Assembly (NCBI GenBank): GCA_002352135.1
Contig: DEHW01000138.1
Coordinates: 12,612-46,980 of the forward strand
Source: Lysobacterales bacterium UBA2790
GTDB lineage: Bacteria > Pseudomonadota > Gammaproteobacteria > Xanthomonadales > Xanthomonadaceae
Direction of reading: 5' to 3'
DNA length: 34,369 nt
In this document: piece after piece, positions 1-8,200 of the stretch
How the letters are laid out: every line of letters starts with the position of its first letter
Position numbering within the stretch: position 1 is the stretch's first letter
The notes under the pieces: generated by a model
Databases searched by the model: none
The model's input: only the letters and a program-made list of their open reading frames with translations
What the model was told of the DNA's origin: nothing
Translations under genes and position numbers: made by a program

Positions 1-1
1 A

Positions 2-535
2 CTGGAACTGGCTCGCGTGTTCCGCAACGTGCCCACCGAACGAAGCCTGCTTTTCATCTGCTTCTCGGGCGAGGAACAAGGCCTGGTCGGCAGCCTGCGC
101 TATGTGCAGGACCTGATTGCCGAAGGTCGCATGGCGCAGATCAAGCACATGGTCAACCTCGACATGATCGGCCACGCCGTGTCGGACAATCTGGATGCGC
201 GCGTGGAAACCAACAACGCCCAGCAAGCCCTGCTGGCCGTGTATGCCACGGCCGCCGCCACCTACGCGCCCGAATTGAACCTGATCACCAGCGCCGCGAC
301 ACAGGCCTATTCCGACCACTGGTATTTTTTGAGCCAAGGCGTACCTGCCGTCTTCACCTGGGAAAACGGCGCAGGCATCTACCCGCAATATCATCAGGTG
401 GGTGATGTCCCGGCGGCCATGCTCCGCGCCGAAGCCGTCGCCGGAGGCATCCTGAAAATGGACACCGCCGTACTGGTAGACCAAGCCATCGCCAGCGACT
501 TGCTGAGCGACAACTTTGAAGGCGCGGCGCATTGA
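2..535 (+). CDS. M28 family zinc aminopeptidase, C-terminal part (5' end outside window)
   Basis: The open frame runs in from the window edge, so only the last ~177 residues are seen. Metallopeptidase family M28 motifs are present: SGEEQGLVGS carries the general-base Glu and a zinc-ligand Glu, NLDMIG carries a zinc-ligand Asp, and YPQYHQVGD near the C-terminus carries the last zinc-ligand His. SDHWYF followed by GVPAVFTWE is the usual M28 stretch before that His. Enzymes of this family remove N-terminal residues from peptides and in this group of bacteria are often exported, but the N-terminus that would show a signal peptide is missing. The stop overlaps the first codon of the RHS fragment (TTGA), so the two may be translationally coupled, or the RHS tip may have been pasted directly behind this gene. 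Confidence 0.85.
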   Translation: MELARVFRNVPTERSLLFICFSGEEQGLVGSLRYVQDLIAEGRMAQIKHMVNLDMIGHAVSDNLDARVETNNAQQALLAVYATAAATYAPELNLITSAATQAYSDHWYFLSQGVPAVFTWENGAGIYPQYHQVGDVPAAMLRAEAVAGGILKMDTAVLVDQAIASDLLSDNFEGAAH

Positions 536-1539
536 GCGCGTCGAATGGACGGCGTGTGCCGGACGAACGGCGCCGCGTCAGCATGGGCCGCACCACCTAC
601 TATTCCAACACCTACAACGCCCGAGGCGAGCGCGAAGAAAAGTCGCTGGCCTATGGCATGACCGTGCAGCGCTTTCTCTACGACGAAGCCGGACGCCTGA
701 TTCAAACCGGCAACGTCCCGCCGGTCGGCCTGACCCGCACCCTCGTCCCCGAACAACGCCTGCTATGGCTGGATGACCAACTGGTCGGCGTGAAGATCAA
801 AACCACCACCGGTGCCTATGCCGGTGAACTGCTCTACGCCCACACCGACCACCTCGGCACCCCACGCGCCCTGAGTCGCCCCAGCAACAACAGCACCGTC
901 TGGCGCTGGCCGCTGGAAACCAGCGCCTTCGGCCAACACCCCGCGCAAACCGACCCTGACGGCGACGGCCAAGCGCTGACCTTCAACCTGCGCTACCCGG
1001 GGCAGTATTTCGACTCGGAGTCGGGGTTGCATTACAACTACTTCAGGGATTATGAGGCTGGGGTGGGGCGGTATATTGAGAGTGATCCGATCAACCTGTT
1101 GGGTGGTATCAACACGTACGTTTACGTCGGAAGTCGTCCGCTACTGTTTGTCGATCCGCTTGGGTTGAGTCCGAATGGGTGGGGATGCATGGTGGGTGGA
1201 ACGATTGGCATGGTTGGTGGCGCAGCCCTCTGTTCTCCGTCAGGACCAGGTGCTCTGGCGTGTTCTGCTGCGGGAGGTGCGCTTGTTGGGGCGGCACTGG
1301 GTTGTGCGACAGGGTCGCTTATTCCGGAGCCTGAGCCGTTGGTTACGCCGCAGCCGATGCCGTTTGCGCCTGCAGATACGGGTGAGGTTTGCCCGGAGGA
1401 AAAGCCTGACTGCAGAAAGGTGAAACAGGACTGTCTCGCAAAGTGCTCAGATGAGGCGTTGCCATCCGGCGACAATGGCTTCCGGTTTTGGAATTGCCTC
1501 AACAAATGCATGGAAGACAACAGATGTGAAGGCCAATGA
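532..1539 (+). CDS. Orphan RHS core tip with cysteine-rich C-terminal domain (possible toxin)
   Basis: This 335-residue protein holds only the last part of an RHS/YD-repeat shell. Recognisable pieces are a YD repeat (FLYDEAGRLIQTG, residues ~48-60), LYAHTDHLGTPRAL (101-114) and the RHS core signature running from ~151 to DPLGL (208-212). No signal peptide or N-terminal shell is present, so it is a truncated 'orphan' tip rather than a full RHS protein. After DPLGL comes a unique ~120-residue tail with a Gly/Ala-rich hydrophobic stretch (221-258), a Pro-rich linker and a C-terminus with cysteines at about 287, 294, 301, 305, 322, 326 and 332. In polymorphic toxin systems this position is the effector; no catalytic motif is recognised here. 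The start (TTG at 532) is uncertain and ATG at 583 is an alternative. The next small gene overlaps by 4 bp. Confidence 0.75.
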   Translation: MSASNGRRVPDERRRVSMGRTTYYSNTYNARGEREEKSLAYGMTVQRFLYDEAGRLIQTGNVPPVGLTRTLVPEQRLLWLDDQLVGVKIKTTTGAYAGELLYAHTDHLGTPRALSRPSNNSTVWRWPLETSAFGQHPAQTDPDGDGQALTFNLRYPGQYFDSESGLHYNYFRDYEAGVGRYIESDPINLLGGINTYVYVGSRPLLFVDPLGLSPNGWGCMVGGTIGMVGGAALCSPSGPGALACSAAGGALVGAALGCATGSLIPEPEPLVTPQPMPFAPADTGEVCPEEKPDCRKVKQDCLAKCSDEALPSGDNGFRFWNCLNKCMEDNRCEGQ

Positions 1540-1787
1540 TCACGGATCATGAAATCGCATCGGAAGTGAGTCGCCGCGTTCTTGAAGTAAACCGCCTTCT
1601 CAACGAGGCCGTATCGCTGGTCCAGGAGCGGTGTCCCGAGGCAGAGACGTCCGAGTTCAAACAGGCGGTCGGGAGCGTGCTCGGCGCGCTATTGCTGGAC
1701 GTGGTCAATCCGCTTTATCGAGTGCATCCGCAGTTGGCACCGCCGGAGCTATACCTTCCAGGCAGGGATAGCGGTATCAGCTCATGA
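1536..1787 (+). CDS. Small protein, putative immunity/partner of the RHS tip
   Basis: This 83-residue protein has no recognised domain. Its ATG overlaps the RHS stop codon (ATGA), which implies translational coupling and a joint role. It has no signal peptide or membrane segment. It looks mostly helical, with an amphipathic N-terminal half (SRRVLEVNRLLNEAVSLVQE) followed by a Leu/Val-rich stretch (GSVLGALLLDVVNPLY) and a Pro-rich end (APPELYLPG). A short acidic-to-neutral cytosolic gene placed immediately after an RHS C-terminal domain is the standard position of a cognate immunity gene. That assignment rests on position only. The 3' end overlaps the convergent ATPase gene by about 11 bp. Confidence 0.6.
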   Translation: MITDHEIASEVSRRVLEVNRLLNEAVSLVQERCPEAETSEFKQAVGSVLGALLLDVVNPLYRVHPQLAPPELYLPGRDSGISS

Positions 1788-2535
1788 TCGTCTCTAGGTA
1801 GCGCCTTGGGTGGTCGAGGAATGAACGCGCGACGAGGTAGTGCTCGGTTTCCTCGTACTCGACGACATCAAGGCTGCTGCCGTTGATCTGGTGTATCCGC
1901 GCATTCGGATAGGCCATCAATAGCGGCGAATGCGTGGCGATGATGAACTGAGAGTGCGACTGTGCCAGTTGGTGCAGTCGAGCAATCATGGTCAGTTGGC
2001 GTGTCGGCGACAGAGCAGCTTCTGGCTCATCGAAAATGTAGAGTCCGTGGCCGCCGAGGCGATTCATCAGCAAGGAGAAGAACGACTCTCCATGCGATTG
2101 CTCATGTAGAGAGCGCCCGCCGTACGAATTGATGACGGGAGGGCCGCCTGGTCCTTCATCGAGTCCTTCTATCTCCGTCGCAACATTGAAAAAGCTCTCA
2201 GCCCGCAGGAAGTAGCCATCACGAGGCCGCTTGATGCCTTTCACGAGTGTCAAGTATTCGTTCAGCTCAGAGTGCGAGCGCCGCGTGCTGAACCGGAAGT
2301 TCTTGCTGCCGCCTTCGGGATTGAAGCCCCAGGCGACAGCGATGGCTTCGAGCAGGGTGGACTTGCCGCTTCCGTTCTCGCCGATGATGAAAGTGACCTT
2401 GGGGTGAAGCTCCAGGTTGTGCAGGTTGCGCACGACCGGGAGTGAAAACGGGTATTGATCGAACGACGGCACTTGATCCCGCTTGAGCTTCACTTCCAGC
2501 AGGTAGTGCTCTGCTTCCAATGAGTTGATGGTCAT
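1777..2535 (-). CDS. AAA/ABC-type ATPase, small SMC-like family
   Basis: A 252-residue ATPase with the complete nucleotide-binding set of the ABC/SMC-like group: Walker A (GENGSGKST, ~52-60), an ABC-type signature SHGES (~147-151), Walker B (LYIFDE, ~165-170) and an H-loop His in ATHSP (~H202). This is the short form (about 250 residues) without a long coiled coil or a nuclease domain. Such proteins occur as stand-alone genes and as parts of defence modules; nothing next to it here supports a defence role, and its substrate is unknown. The start was set at ATG 2535, with GAGAGA about 8 bases upstream, rather than the 36-residue longer frame that lacks family-like sequence. It converges on and slightly overlaps the small gene after the RHS tip. 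Confidence 0.85.
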   Translation of the reverse strand: MTINSLEAEHYLLEVKLKRDQVPSFDQYPFSLPVVRNLHNLELHPKVTFIIGENGSGKSTLLEAIAVAWGFNPEGGSKNFRFSTRRSHSELNEYLTLVKGIKRPRDGYFLRAESFFNVATEIEGLDEGPGGPPVINSYGGRSLHEQSHGESFFSLLMNRLGGHGLYIFDEPEAALSPTRQLTMIARLHQLAQSHSQFIIATHSPLLMAYPNARIHQINGSSLDVVEYEETEHYLVARSFLDHPRRYLETIMS

Positions 2536-2654
2536 CGATTTCTCTCGCGGGAATGTCGCGGGACAAGGTGGAGGTGTGGTGCCGAACGCGTAGGCGACAT
2601 CATCAGTGGTCATGTGCAGTTGGGCAATCGACCGCGACAGCAATCAGATCTGAA

Positions 2655-2696
2655 AATCCGGGGTCACCATTGCGCCGCCCGTGTCAACAGGGCTGA
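2655..2696 (+). repeat. 42-bp direct repeat, left copy
   Basis: Begins AATCCGGGGTCACCATTGCG. It matches 3658-3699 with one C/T difference and lies between the ATPase start and the RAYT inverted repeat. Confidence 0.9.
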
Positions 2697-2703
2697 TAAA
2701 TCC

Positions 2704-2728
2704 GGGGTCAGGTCTTGTGTTGCCATAT
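2704..2728 (+). repeat. 25-bp inverted repeat, left arm
   Basis: Starts GGGGTCAGGTCTTGT and ends TTGCCATAT. It is the reverse complement of 3577-3601 with a single mismatch and lies 21 bp upstream of the RAYT start. Confidence 0.9.
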
Positions 2729-2749
2729 TTGCTGGACTAACGTTGGCGT

Positions 2750-3577
2750 ATGTCTCGTCCTCAGCGCATTGAATTCGCGGGTGCCTGCTATCACGTGATG
2801 GCGCGTGGCAATGCGCGTGAGCGGATCTATCTGGACGACGAGGATCGGCAGTGGTTTCTCGACGGGCTGTCGCGAGTCTGTGATCGCTTTGGCTGGATTC
2901 TCTGGGCGTACTGCCTGATGGATAACCACTACCACCTGCTGGTGGAGACTGAGCAGCCGACGCTATCGCGCGGGATGCGCGAGGTGAATGGCGGCTACTC
3001 GCAGCGCTTCAACCGTCGCCACGGTCGAGTGGGGCATGTGCTACAGGGTCGCTACAAGGCCATTTTGGTGGACAAAGATGCCTACCTCATCGAGCTGCAG
3101 CGCTACATCGTGCTCAACCCGGTGCGCGCCGGTCTGTGTGGCAGCGCGGGCGATTGGCGCTGGAGCAGTTATGCGGCCGTGATGGGACAGGCTGAGTCTC
3201 TTCCGGGGCTTGCTGCGGATCGCCTGCTATCGCTGTTCGGCACCGAGCGAACCGCCGCACGCACGGCATTTGCGCGCTTCGTGGCCGAAGGCGTTGGTCG
3301 CGTCTTTGAACCGGAAGTGCAGGCGCAATGCTTTTTGGGTAGTGAGAATTTTGTCGCGAACGTGATGGGCATGGCCGAACCGGTATCCGCCGAAGTCCCC
3401 CGTCGCCAGCGCCTTGCGCCATCGCTGCCACAGATTGAAGCCGACGCCGCCCATCGCGATGAAGCCATCCGCCGCGCCTACGCCACCGGCGCCTACACGC
3501 TGAGCGAGATCGGCGCATACTTCGGCTTGCACTACGCCACCATCAGCCGCATCGCACGGAAGGCCTCGGGAGGGTGA
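2750..3577 (+). CDS. REP-associated tyrosine transposase (RAYT, IS200-like Y1 family)
   Basis: A 275-residue protein with a Y1-transposase (HUH nuclease) domain. MARGNARERIYLDD near residue 17 and the HUH motif in MDNHYHLLVE (H60-Y-H62) are typical. The candidate nucleophile is a tyrosine in DKDAYLIELQRYIVLNPVRAG (Y112 or Y119). Enzymes of this family nick single-stranded DNA at REP hairpins through a 5'-phosphotyrosine link. The C-terminal ~40 residues (IRRAYATGAYTLSEIGAYFG onward) form a helix-turn-helix-like extension seen in longer RAYTs. The gene sits between a 25-bp inverted repeat and a 42-bp direct repeat, and the right IR arm starts at the last base of the stop codon. The Shine-Dalgarno is weak, which suggests low expression. 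Confidence 0.88.
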   Translation: MSRPQRIEFAGACYHVMARGNARERIYLDDEDRQWFLDGLSRVCDRFGWILWAYCLMDNHYHLLVETEQPTLSRGMREVNGGYSQRFNRRHGRVGHVLQGRYKAILVDKDAYLIELQRYIVLNPVRAGLCGSAGDWRWSSYAAVMGQAESLPGLAADRLLSLFGTERTAARTAFARFVAEGVGRVFEPEVQAQCFLGSENFVANVMGMAEPVSAEVPRRQRLAPSLPQIEADAAHRDEAIRRAYATGAYTLSEIGAYFGLHYATISRIARKASGG

Positions 3578-3601
3578 TATGGCAAAACAAGACCTGACCC
3601 C
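3577..3601 (+). repeat. 25-bp inverted repeat, right arm
   Basis: Pairs with 2704-2728 (24 of 25 bases complementary). It starts at the final base of the RAYT stop codon. Confidence 0.9.
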
Positions 3602-3625
3602 GTGCTCCGCTGACCCCGTGCTCCG
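3594..3625 (+). repeat. Tandem 2 x 16-bp repeat CTGACCCCGTGCTCCG
   Basis: The unit occurs at 3594-3609 and again, identically, at 3610-3625. The first copy overlaps the end of the right inverted-repeat arm. Confidence 0.9.
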
Positions 3626-3657
3626 ACGCGAAGGCCGTAGCGCAGATTGTTGAGCAG

Positions 3658-3699
3658 AATCCGGGGTCACCATTGCGCCGCCTGTGTCAACAGGGCTGA
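3658..3699 (+). repeat. 42-bp direct repeat, right copy
   Basis: Matches 2655-2696 at 41 of 42 positions, offset by 1003 bp. Confidence 0.9.
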
Positions 3700-3739
3700 C
3701 AAAACTCCTCCCGTATTCCGGGCTTCACTTTCTTCCTGC

Positions 3740-3763
3740 TGACCCCGTGCTTGACCCCGTGCT
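3740..3763 (+). repeat. Tandem 2 x 12-bp repeat TGACCCCGTGCT
   Basis: Identical units at 3740-3751 and 3752-3763. The same 12-mer also starts at 3595 and 3611, giving four copies within 170 bp. Confidence 0.9.
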
Positions 3764-3846
3764 CTCTCATGACACCGTAGCTCTTGCTGCTCATACGTGA
3801 AGCGTTCGCGGTGAGGCGGGGACGCGTTCAGTTGAGGCGCGAAATA

Positions 3847-3877
3847 CCTGTCGGCCGGAGTTCAATGCGCCGACAGG
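3847..3877 (-). terminator. Possible terminator of the cNMP/rhodanese gene
   Basis: A perfect 9-bp stem (CCTGTCGGC with GCCGACAGG) and a 13-nt loop lie 38 bp past the stop. On the minus strand the stem is followed by TATTTC, so the U-tract is weak. Confidence 0.4.
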
Positions 3878-3914
3878 GTGAATGCGCGGTGATTACGCTG
3901 GGCGCGTGTCGCCC

Positions 3915-4964
3915 TTACCCCTGATCCACCTGTTTCAACATTCCCGCCAAGCCGCCTTGCAGGGCGAAAACTTCGTAGCCGAGCCGGGTAAGGATGAAGG
4001 CGGCGGCGCTGCTGCGTTCGCCGGTGTTGCAGTAGACGATCAGTCGGGCCTTGCGGTCGATCTGGGTCGCGGCGTCCTCGCGCAGGCGGTACAGGGGCAG
4101 GTTCAGGGCACCCTTGATGGCGCGTTGCGAGAATTCTTTGGGCATGCGGACATCGATGAGGACGGCACTGGCCTTGACCAGCAGCGAGGCCTGGCCCGGC
4201 GTGATCCAGTCAATGACCGGCGGTTTCAAAACCTGTTCGAAGGCTTGACACGACAGTCGCATCAAGCGGCCGTCCTGCATCATCCGGACAGTGGCGTTGC
4301 GCTTGGTGTTGGCCAGCAGGGCGTCCTCACCGAAACAGTCACCACGCACCAGATAGGCGACCACGGCTTCGTCATCGTCGAGGGTTTTCGACACCGAGGC
4401 GGCCCCTTCCTTCAGCACGTAGAAGTAATCGGGTTCGTGGCCTTCCTGGATGACGATCTGCCCGCTGCGCACCGGGATTTCCTCGAAGGCCTGGAACATG
4501 CGTTCGATGTTGCCAGTCGGCAGTTTGTGGAAGGCGCGACTTTGCAGCAGACGGAACACCCAGCGGTTGCCATCCGGTGAGGGATCGAAATGGCGGAAGT
4601 TTTCCTGCCGACTGATCTGATCCCAGGCGATGACTTTTTCGGTGTAGCGGCGATCCAGGCGCACGATTTTCGCGTTGGCACTGGTGACGCTGGCGGTGAA
4701 TCGGCGCGGCTGTGATTCGCCCAGTGGATAGCGGCCCTGCAGTGAATTCGCGCTCATGTCCTTGACGCGCCCATCGGAGTAGACACCGCGCACGTCGCCC
4801 TCCAGCAGGTAGATCATGTCGTTATCGATGTCACCGGCGCGAAACAACAACTCGCCACGCTGGTAGGTCGCGGGCAGCGCCTCGCTGGCGAGCTGGGTCA
4901 GCGTCTCGTTGCGCAGGCTGTCGAGGGGATAAAGGTGGGCCAGTGCGGTGGCGTCGATGCTCAT
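3915..4964 (-). CDS. Tandem cyclic-nucleotide-binding domains fused to a rhodanese domain
   Basis: A 349-residue cytosolic protein. Residues ~10-115 form a CRP/FNR-type cNMP-binding beta-roll (RGELLFRAGDIDNDMIYLLEG). Residues ~145-250 form a second one (IVIQEGHEPDYFYVLKEG, then GDCFGEDALLANTKRNATV, the phosphate-cassette-like segment). Residues ~260-345 form a rhodanese domain with active-site loop YCNTGERS (Cys312), which can carry a persulfide. There is no helix-turn-helix, so it is not a DNA-binding CRP. The likely role is nucleotide- or redox-gated sulfur or regulatory chemistry, with substrate unknown. The start at ATG 4964 is supported by GAGGC 6 bases upstream; a longer frame to 5108 lacks family sequence. 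It is divergent from the giant surface-protein gene and shares its 240-bp upstream region. Confidence 0.88.
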   Translation of the reverse strand: MSIDATALAHLYPLDSLRNETLTQLASEALPATYQRGELLFRAGDIDNDMIYLLEGDVRGVYSDGRVKDMSANSLQGRYPLGESQPRRFTASVTSANAKIVRLDRRYTEKVIAWDQISRQENFRHFDPSPDGNRWVFRLLQSRAFHKLPTGNIERMFQAFEEIPVRSGQIVIQEGHEPDYFYVLKEGAASVSKTLDDDEAVVAYLVRGDCFGEDALLANTKRNATVRMMQDGRLMRLSCQAFEQVLKPPVIDWITPGQASLLVKASAVLIDVRMPKEFSQRAIKGALNLPLYRLREDAATQIDRKARLIVYCNTGERSSAAAFILTRLGYEVFALQGGLAGMLKQVDQG

Positions 4965-5013
4965 GCGGTTGCCTCGGTTGGTCTTTGAACACGTTCGCGC
5001 AAAGCCCGCGTTG

Positions 5014-5126
5014 CTGCAAGCGGTTGCACGTTGGCGGCCTGCAATTTGCAGGCCGCGTTCAAATTGTGAACTTTTCCGCCGATACGCTTCAGGTTTGACG
5101 TCTCTCAACTACACTGCAAGCGGTTG
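5014..5126. promoter_or_regulatory. Divergent control region: 13-bp direct repeats around a palindrome
   Basis: CTGCAAGCGGTTG occurs at 5014-5026 and 5114-5126, exactly 100 bp apart. Between them, 5035-5055 is a perfect inverted repeat with 10-bp arms (CGGCCTGCAA / TTGCAGGCCG) around one central T. It lies between divergent genes with no T-run after it, so a protein-binding site is more likely than a terminator. The bound factor is unknown. Confidence 0.55.
5110..5115 (+). promoter_or_regulatory. Candidate -10 box TACACT of the giant surface-protein gene
   Basis: TACACT resembles other -10 boxes in the window (TAAACT at tRNA-Lys, TAGACT at 6S RNA). No good -35 lies 16-18 bp upstream. TTGAC lies 9 bp before the C that precedes the box, the same arrangement as upstream of the GGDEF/EAL gene. 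Confidence 0.3.
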
Positions 5127-5204
5127 GGGGATAGTGCTTAGTCGCTTGCGCGCAGAAGGCGTCAGGATCTGCGTGGTCTGTGTGGGGTTACCAGGGAGAT
5201 AACG

Positions 5205-8200
5205 ATGAGAAATCTGTGGGTGGGGGTCGCCCTGTGGTTGGCGACGAGTTTGGCGTTTGCGCAAACACCGTCAATCACGTCGGGTGTTCCGAGTCAGTCG
5301 TTTCTCGGCGAGCAGTTCTGCTTCGATACGACGCTGACGAATGCGGGAACGCCGGGCTACGGCCCCTATCTGCGACTGGTGCTGCCGCCCGAGCTCAGCT
5401 TCGACAGTGCCGAGATTTTCAGCACGCCCGCGACGGTCATTTCGGTAGGCAACTTTCCCGCGTCGCCGGGCAACCAGTTGACCGACCCCTTCACCGGAAC
5501 CTTGGTGACTGGACCGGCGGGCAGCAGCTTCCGCATCATCGAGTTGCCGGTGGGTTCAGTGGTGACCGGCAACCCGCCGTTGACGACAGAAATCTGTCTC
5601 ACCATTCAACCCGCCGCATTGGTGGGCACGCCCTATCCGGTGAGTCTGACGCCGGTGTATCGCTACGGTGATACGCCAACGGGTGCCAACGGACCGATTG
5701 TCGGTGTCAGCCCAGCGCAGACGGTGACCCCGACCGTTCTGCTGTTTGAAAAGACCGACAGCGCACCCGAATCCGAGCGTCCACCCGGTCCAAGCTGGCC
5801 GGTGACCTACACCCTGACCGCCAACATCGCCAATACGGCGACCATCAATCCGATCACCTTCAGCGACACCTTGCCTGCCAACGCGCAGTACATCGGGCCG
5901 ATCACGATCACGGGCGGCGTGGGCTGTGCCATCACCAGTACGCCGTCAACCGTGGTGCCGGGTGGCACGCTGCAGGTCACCTGCAGCGGCAACACCGTAG
6001 GAACGACGTCCGCCAGCGACATCGTTGTCAGCTATCCGGTGCACTACACCGACGTGCTGGATGAGACGAATTGCGGACGATCCAATGCGACGAACGCCGC
6101 GACGGCCGCCGCGACGTATGTGCCCGGCGTGGGTGCGCCGCAGGTTCTACCGGTCATCAACGCCCAAACCACGGTGGAACTGGAGCATTTCTCGCTGCAG
6201 AAGGGTGCAGCGCCCGGTGCGGTCGTCCCCGGTGACAACGTCACCTACACGCTGTCAGGGCAAGTGACCGATTTCGGTTCGGTGACCAACCTGGTGGTCA
6301 CGGATGTGCTGTCCGACGGCTTGCTTTACAACAGCGTTGCGGGCGCGACGGTCAGCGTCAATGGCGGTCCAGCGCAAGCCGTGGTGCCGGTCGTCGTCAA
6401 CGATGGAGCGCCGAACTACACCCAGACGCTTACCTTCGATATTGGGGCGGTGACCGGTGCGCTTAGTGCGGGTACAAGCATCACGATCAGCTATCAGGCG
6501 GAAGTGCAGGCGACCTATGCCGATCCGGCAGATGGCCCGGTGCGTGCCTCGGATGACTTGCCGAATACAGTGACCTCTGCATACGACACCGTGCAGGGCG
6601 CGACCGCCTGTTCCGAGGGAAGTGCGGCGTCGGTGGGCATCATTCCCTTGACGATCAGCAAGTCGATCCTGAACCCACAGCCGGCCTATGGACCGGGCGA
6701 CACGGTCACCTACGTGTTGACCATGAACATCCCGTCAGGCGACACGCGGCAGATCCAGTTCTCCGATTACTTCCCGCTGCCGGTGTTCAAGGTGGCCGAC
6801 ATCGATACGACCTTCGGCACCGGCGACATTCGTCTCGGCGCGGCGCACACGCTGGGCGGTGGTTTCGTACCTCTGTCAATCTCGGTGGACGTGGCCCAAA
6901 ACGCCTTGTTCGTGCAGTGGCCGGATGTGGTGTCCACGACAGGCGAAGTGATCCAGATCGAAGTGGATGTCACTGTCACCGATGATCCCTTTGCCGACGA
7001 TCTGTTCCTGACCAATCTGTTCCGCGCGCAGACGGCGAACACGCCCGGCTTGCAGGCAACCGAGACCACGCCTGTGCAGATTCACGTGCGTGCGCCCGAG
7101 CTGGTCATCACCAAAGGTGTGCTGAGCACGGGCGGCAACGGCGCGATTGCACCGCCTGCGGCAACGTTGCCGGTCAATGGCAACGTGACGAACGTGGATG
7201 CGGGAGACAGCGTGACCTGGCGGGTAACCATCGAGAACATCGGTGGCGATTCCGCCGTTGACGTGCGCGTCACGGACACGCCGCCTGCAGGCTTGACCGG
7301 TTGCGCGCTGGGTAGCGTGACCTATGGCGATGGCTCTGCTTTGGGGTCCAGCGGCGACTTGTTCAGCACGGGACTGCTGTTGGCGGCGCCCTTGGCGGGT
7401 AATGATGGCAACCCGGCGGGAGGCGGTTCCCCGTATGGGACGGATACGGCCTTGGTGACCTACACCTGCTCGGTGGCGGCCACGGTGGCACCGACTCAAG
7501 TCATCACCAATACGGTCACGGCGGTGTATTCCTCGGTGACCGGTGGCCCGGCGTTCCCCGCAATCAGCGATACCGCGACGGCAACCGTGCGCAGCGTCAG
7601 TTTGGCCAAGTCTGCAGTGGCCAGCTCGGAAGGGCACACGACGGACTCGCCGCTGCGGCTCGCGGTGGGCGAAATCGTGCGCTATCGTCTCGCCGTGCAG
7701 GTGCCGGAAGGTGTCGTTGCCGACATGCGGGTATTCGACCTGCTGCCAAGCGGACTGACCTTCCTCAATGACAACTCCGCACGCGCGGTCTTCGTCAGCA
7801 ACGGCCCAGGACTGAGTTCCAGCACCTTGGCCGGCATCGCCGACATTTCCGGTTCGGCCGCGTCGGCGGCGACCACGCCGTTGACGGGTGAGTTCGATCT
7901 GGGTGCCGCTTCCGCTGTGCAGTTGGGCAGCGCGACGCTTACCTGCAATCCGCCGGGTAGTTTTGCCACCGGCTCGGACGTGTGTTTCCGCCTTGGCGAT
8001 ATCACCAACGCCGACAATGACAATGACAACGAGTTTGTCGTGGTCGAGTTCAATGCCATCGTCGACAACACGACTACGGGCAGCAACGATGGCAATGATC
8101 TGCGGGCGAACAGTTTCCGTTTGGGCACCGGTACCACCTCTCTGGGTACTTCCAATTCGGTGAGTGCCACCGTCGTCGAACCCTCCATCACCGTCAACAA

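Larger units (their letters stand above)
2655..3699 (+). mobile_element. RAYT/REP-type element: transposase gene inside inverted and direct repeats
   Basis: A stretch of about 1.05 kb is bounded by two copies of a 42-bp direct repeat (2655-2696 and 3658-3699, 41 of 42 bases equal). Inside these, a 25-bp inverted repeat (2704-2728 against 3577-3601, 24 of 25 equal) flanks the transposase gene. GGGGTCA/TGACCCC is the core of every repeat. This is the architecture of REP-associated tyrosine transposases, which are usually single-copy and act on short palindromic repeats, and is not a classical insertion sequence with terminal IRs and a target duplication. The exact ends are inferred from the repeats. 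Confidence 0.6.
3578..3914. other. Gene-free repeat region after the RAYT
   Basis: This 337-bp stretch has no supportable coding sequence. It holds the right IR arm, two tandem copies of a 16-bp unit (3594-3625), the right 42-bp direct repeat (3658-3699), two tandem 12-bp TGACCCCGTGCT units (3740-3763) and a hairpin (3847-3877) that may end the minus-strand cNMP/rhodanese transcript. Confidence 0.8.

Noticed and set aside
1777..2535. The ATPase as part of a defence island
   Set aside because: No nuclease, methylase or other defence partner is adjacent; neighbours are an RHS partner gene and a RAYT.
3882..4580. 232-codon plus-strand frame
   Set aside because: Opposite strand of the cNMP/rhodanese gene, no domain and no start signal.
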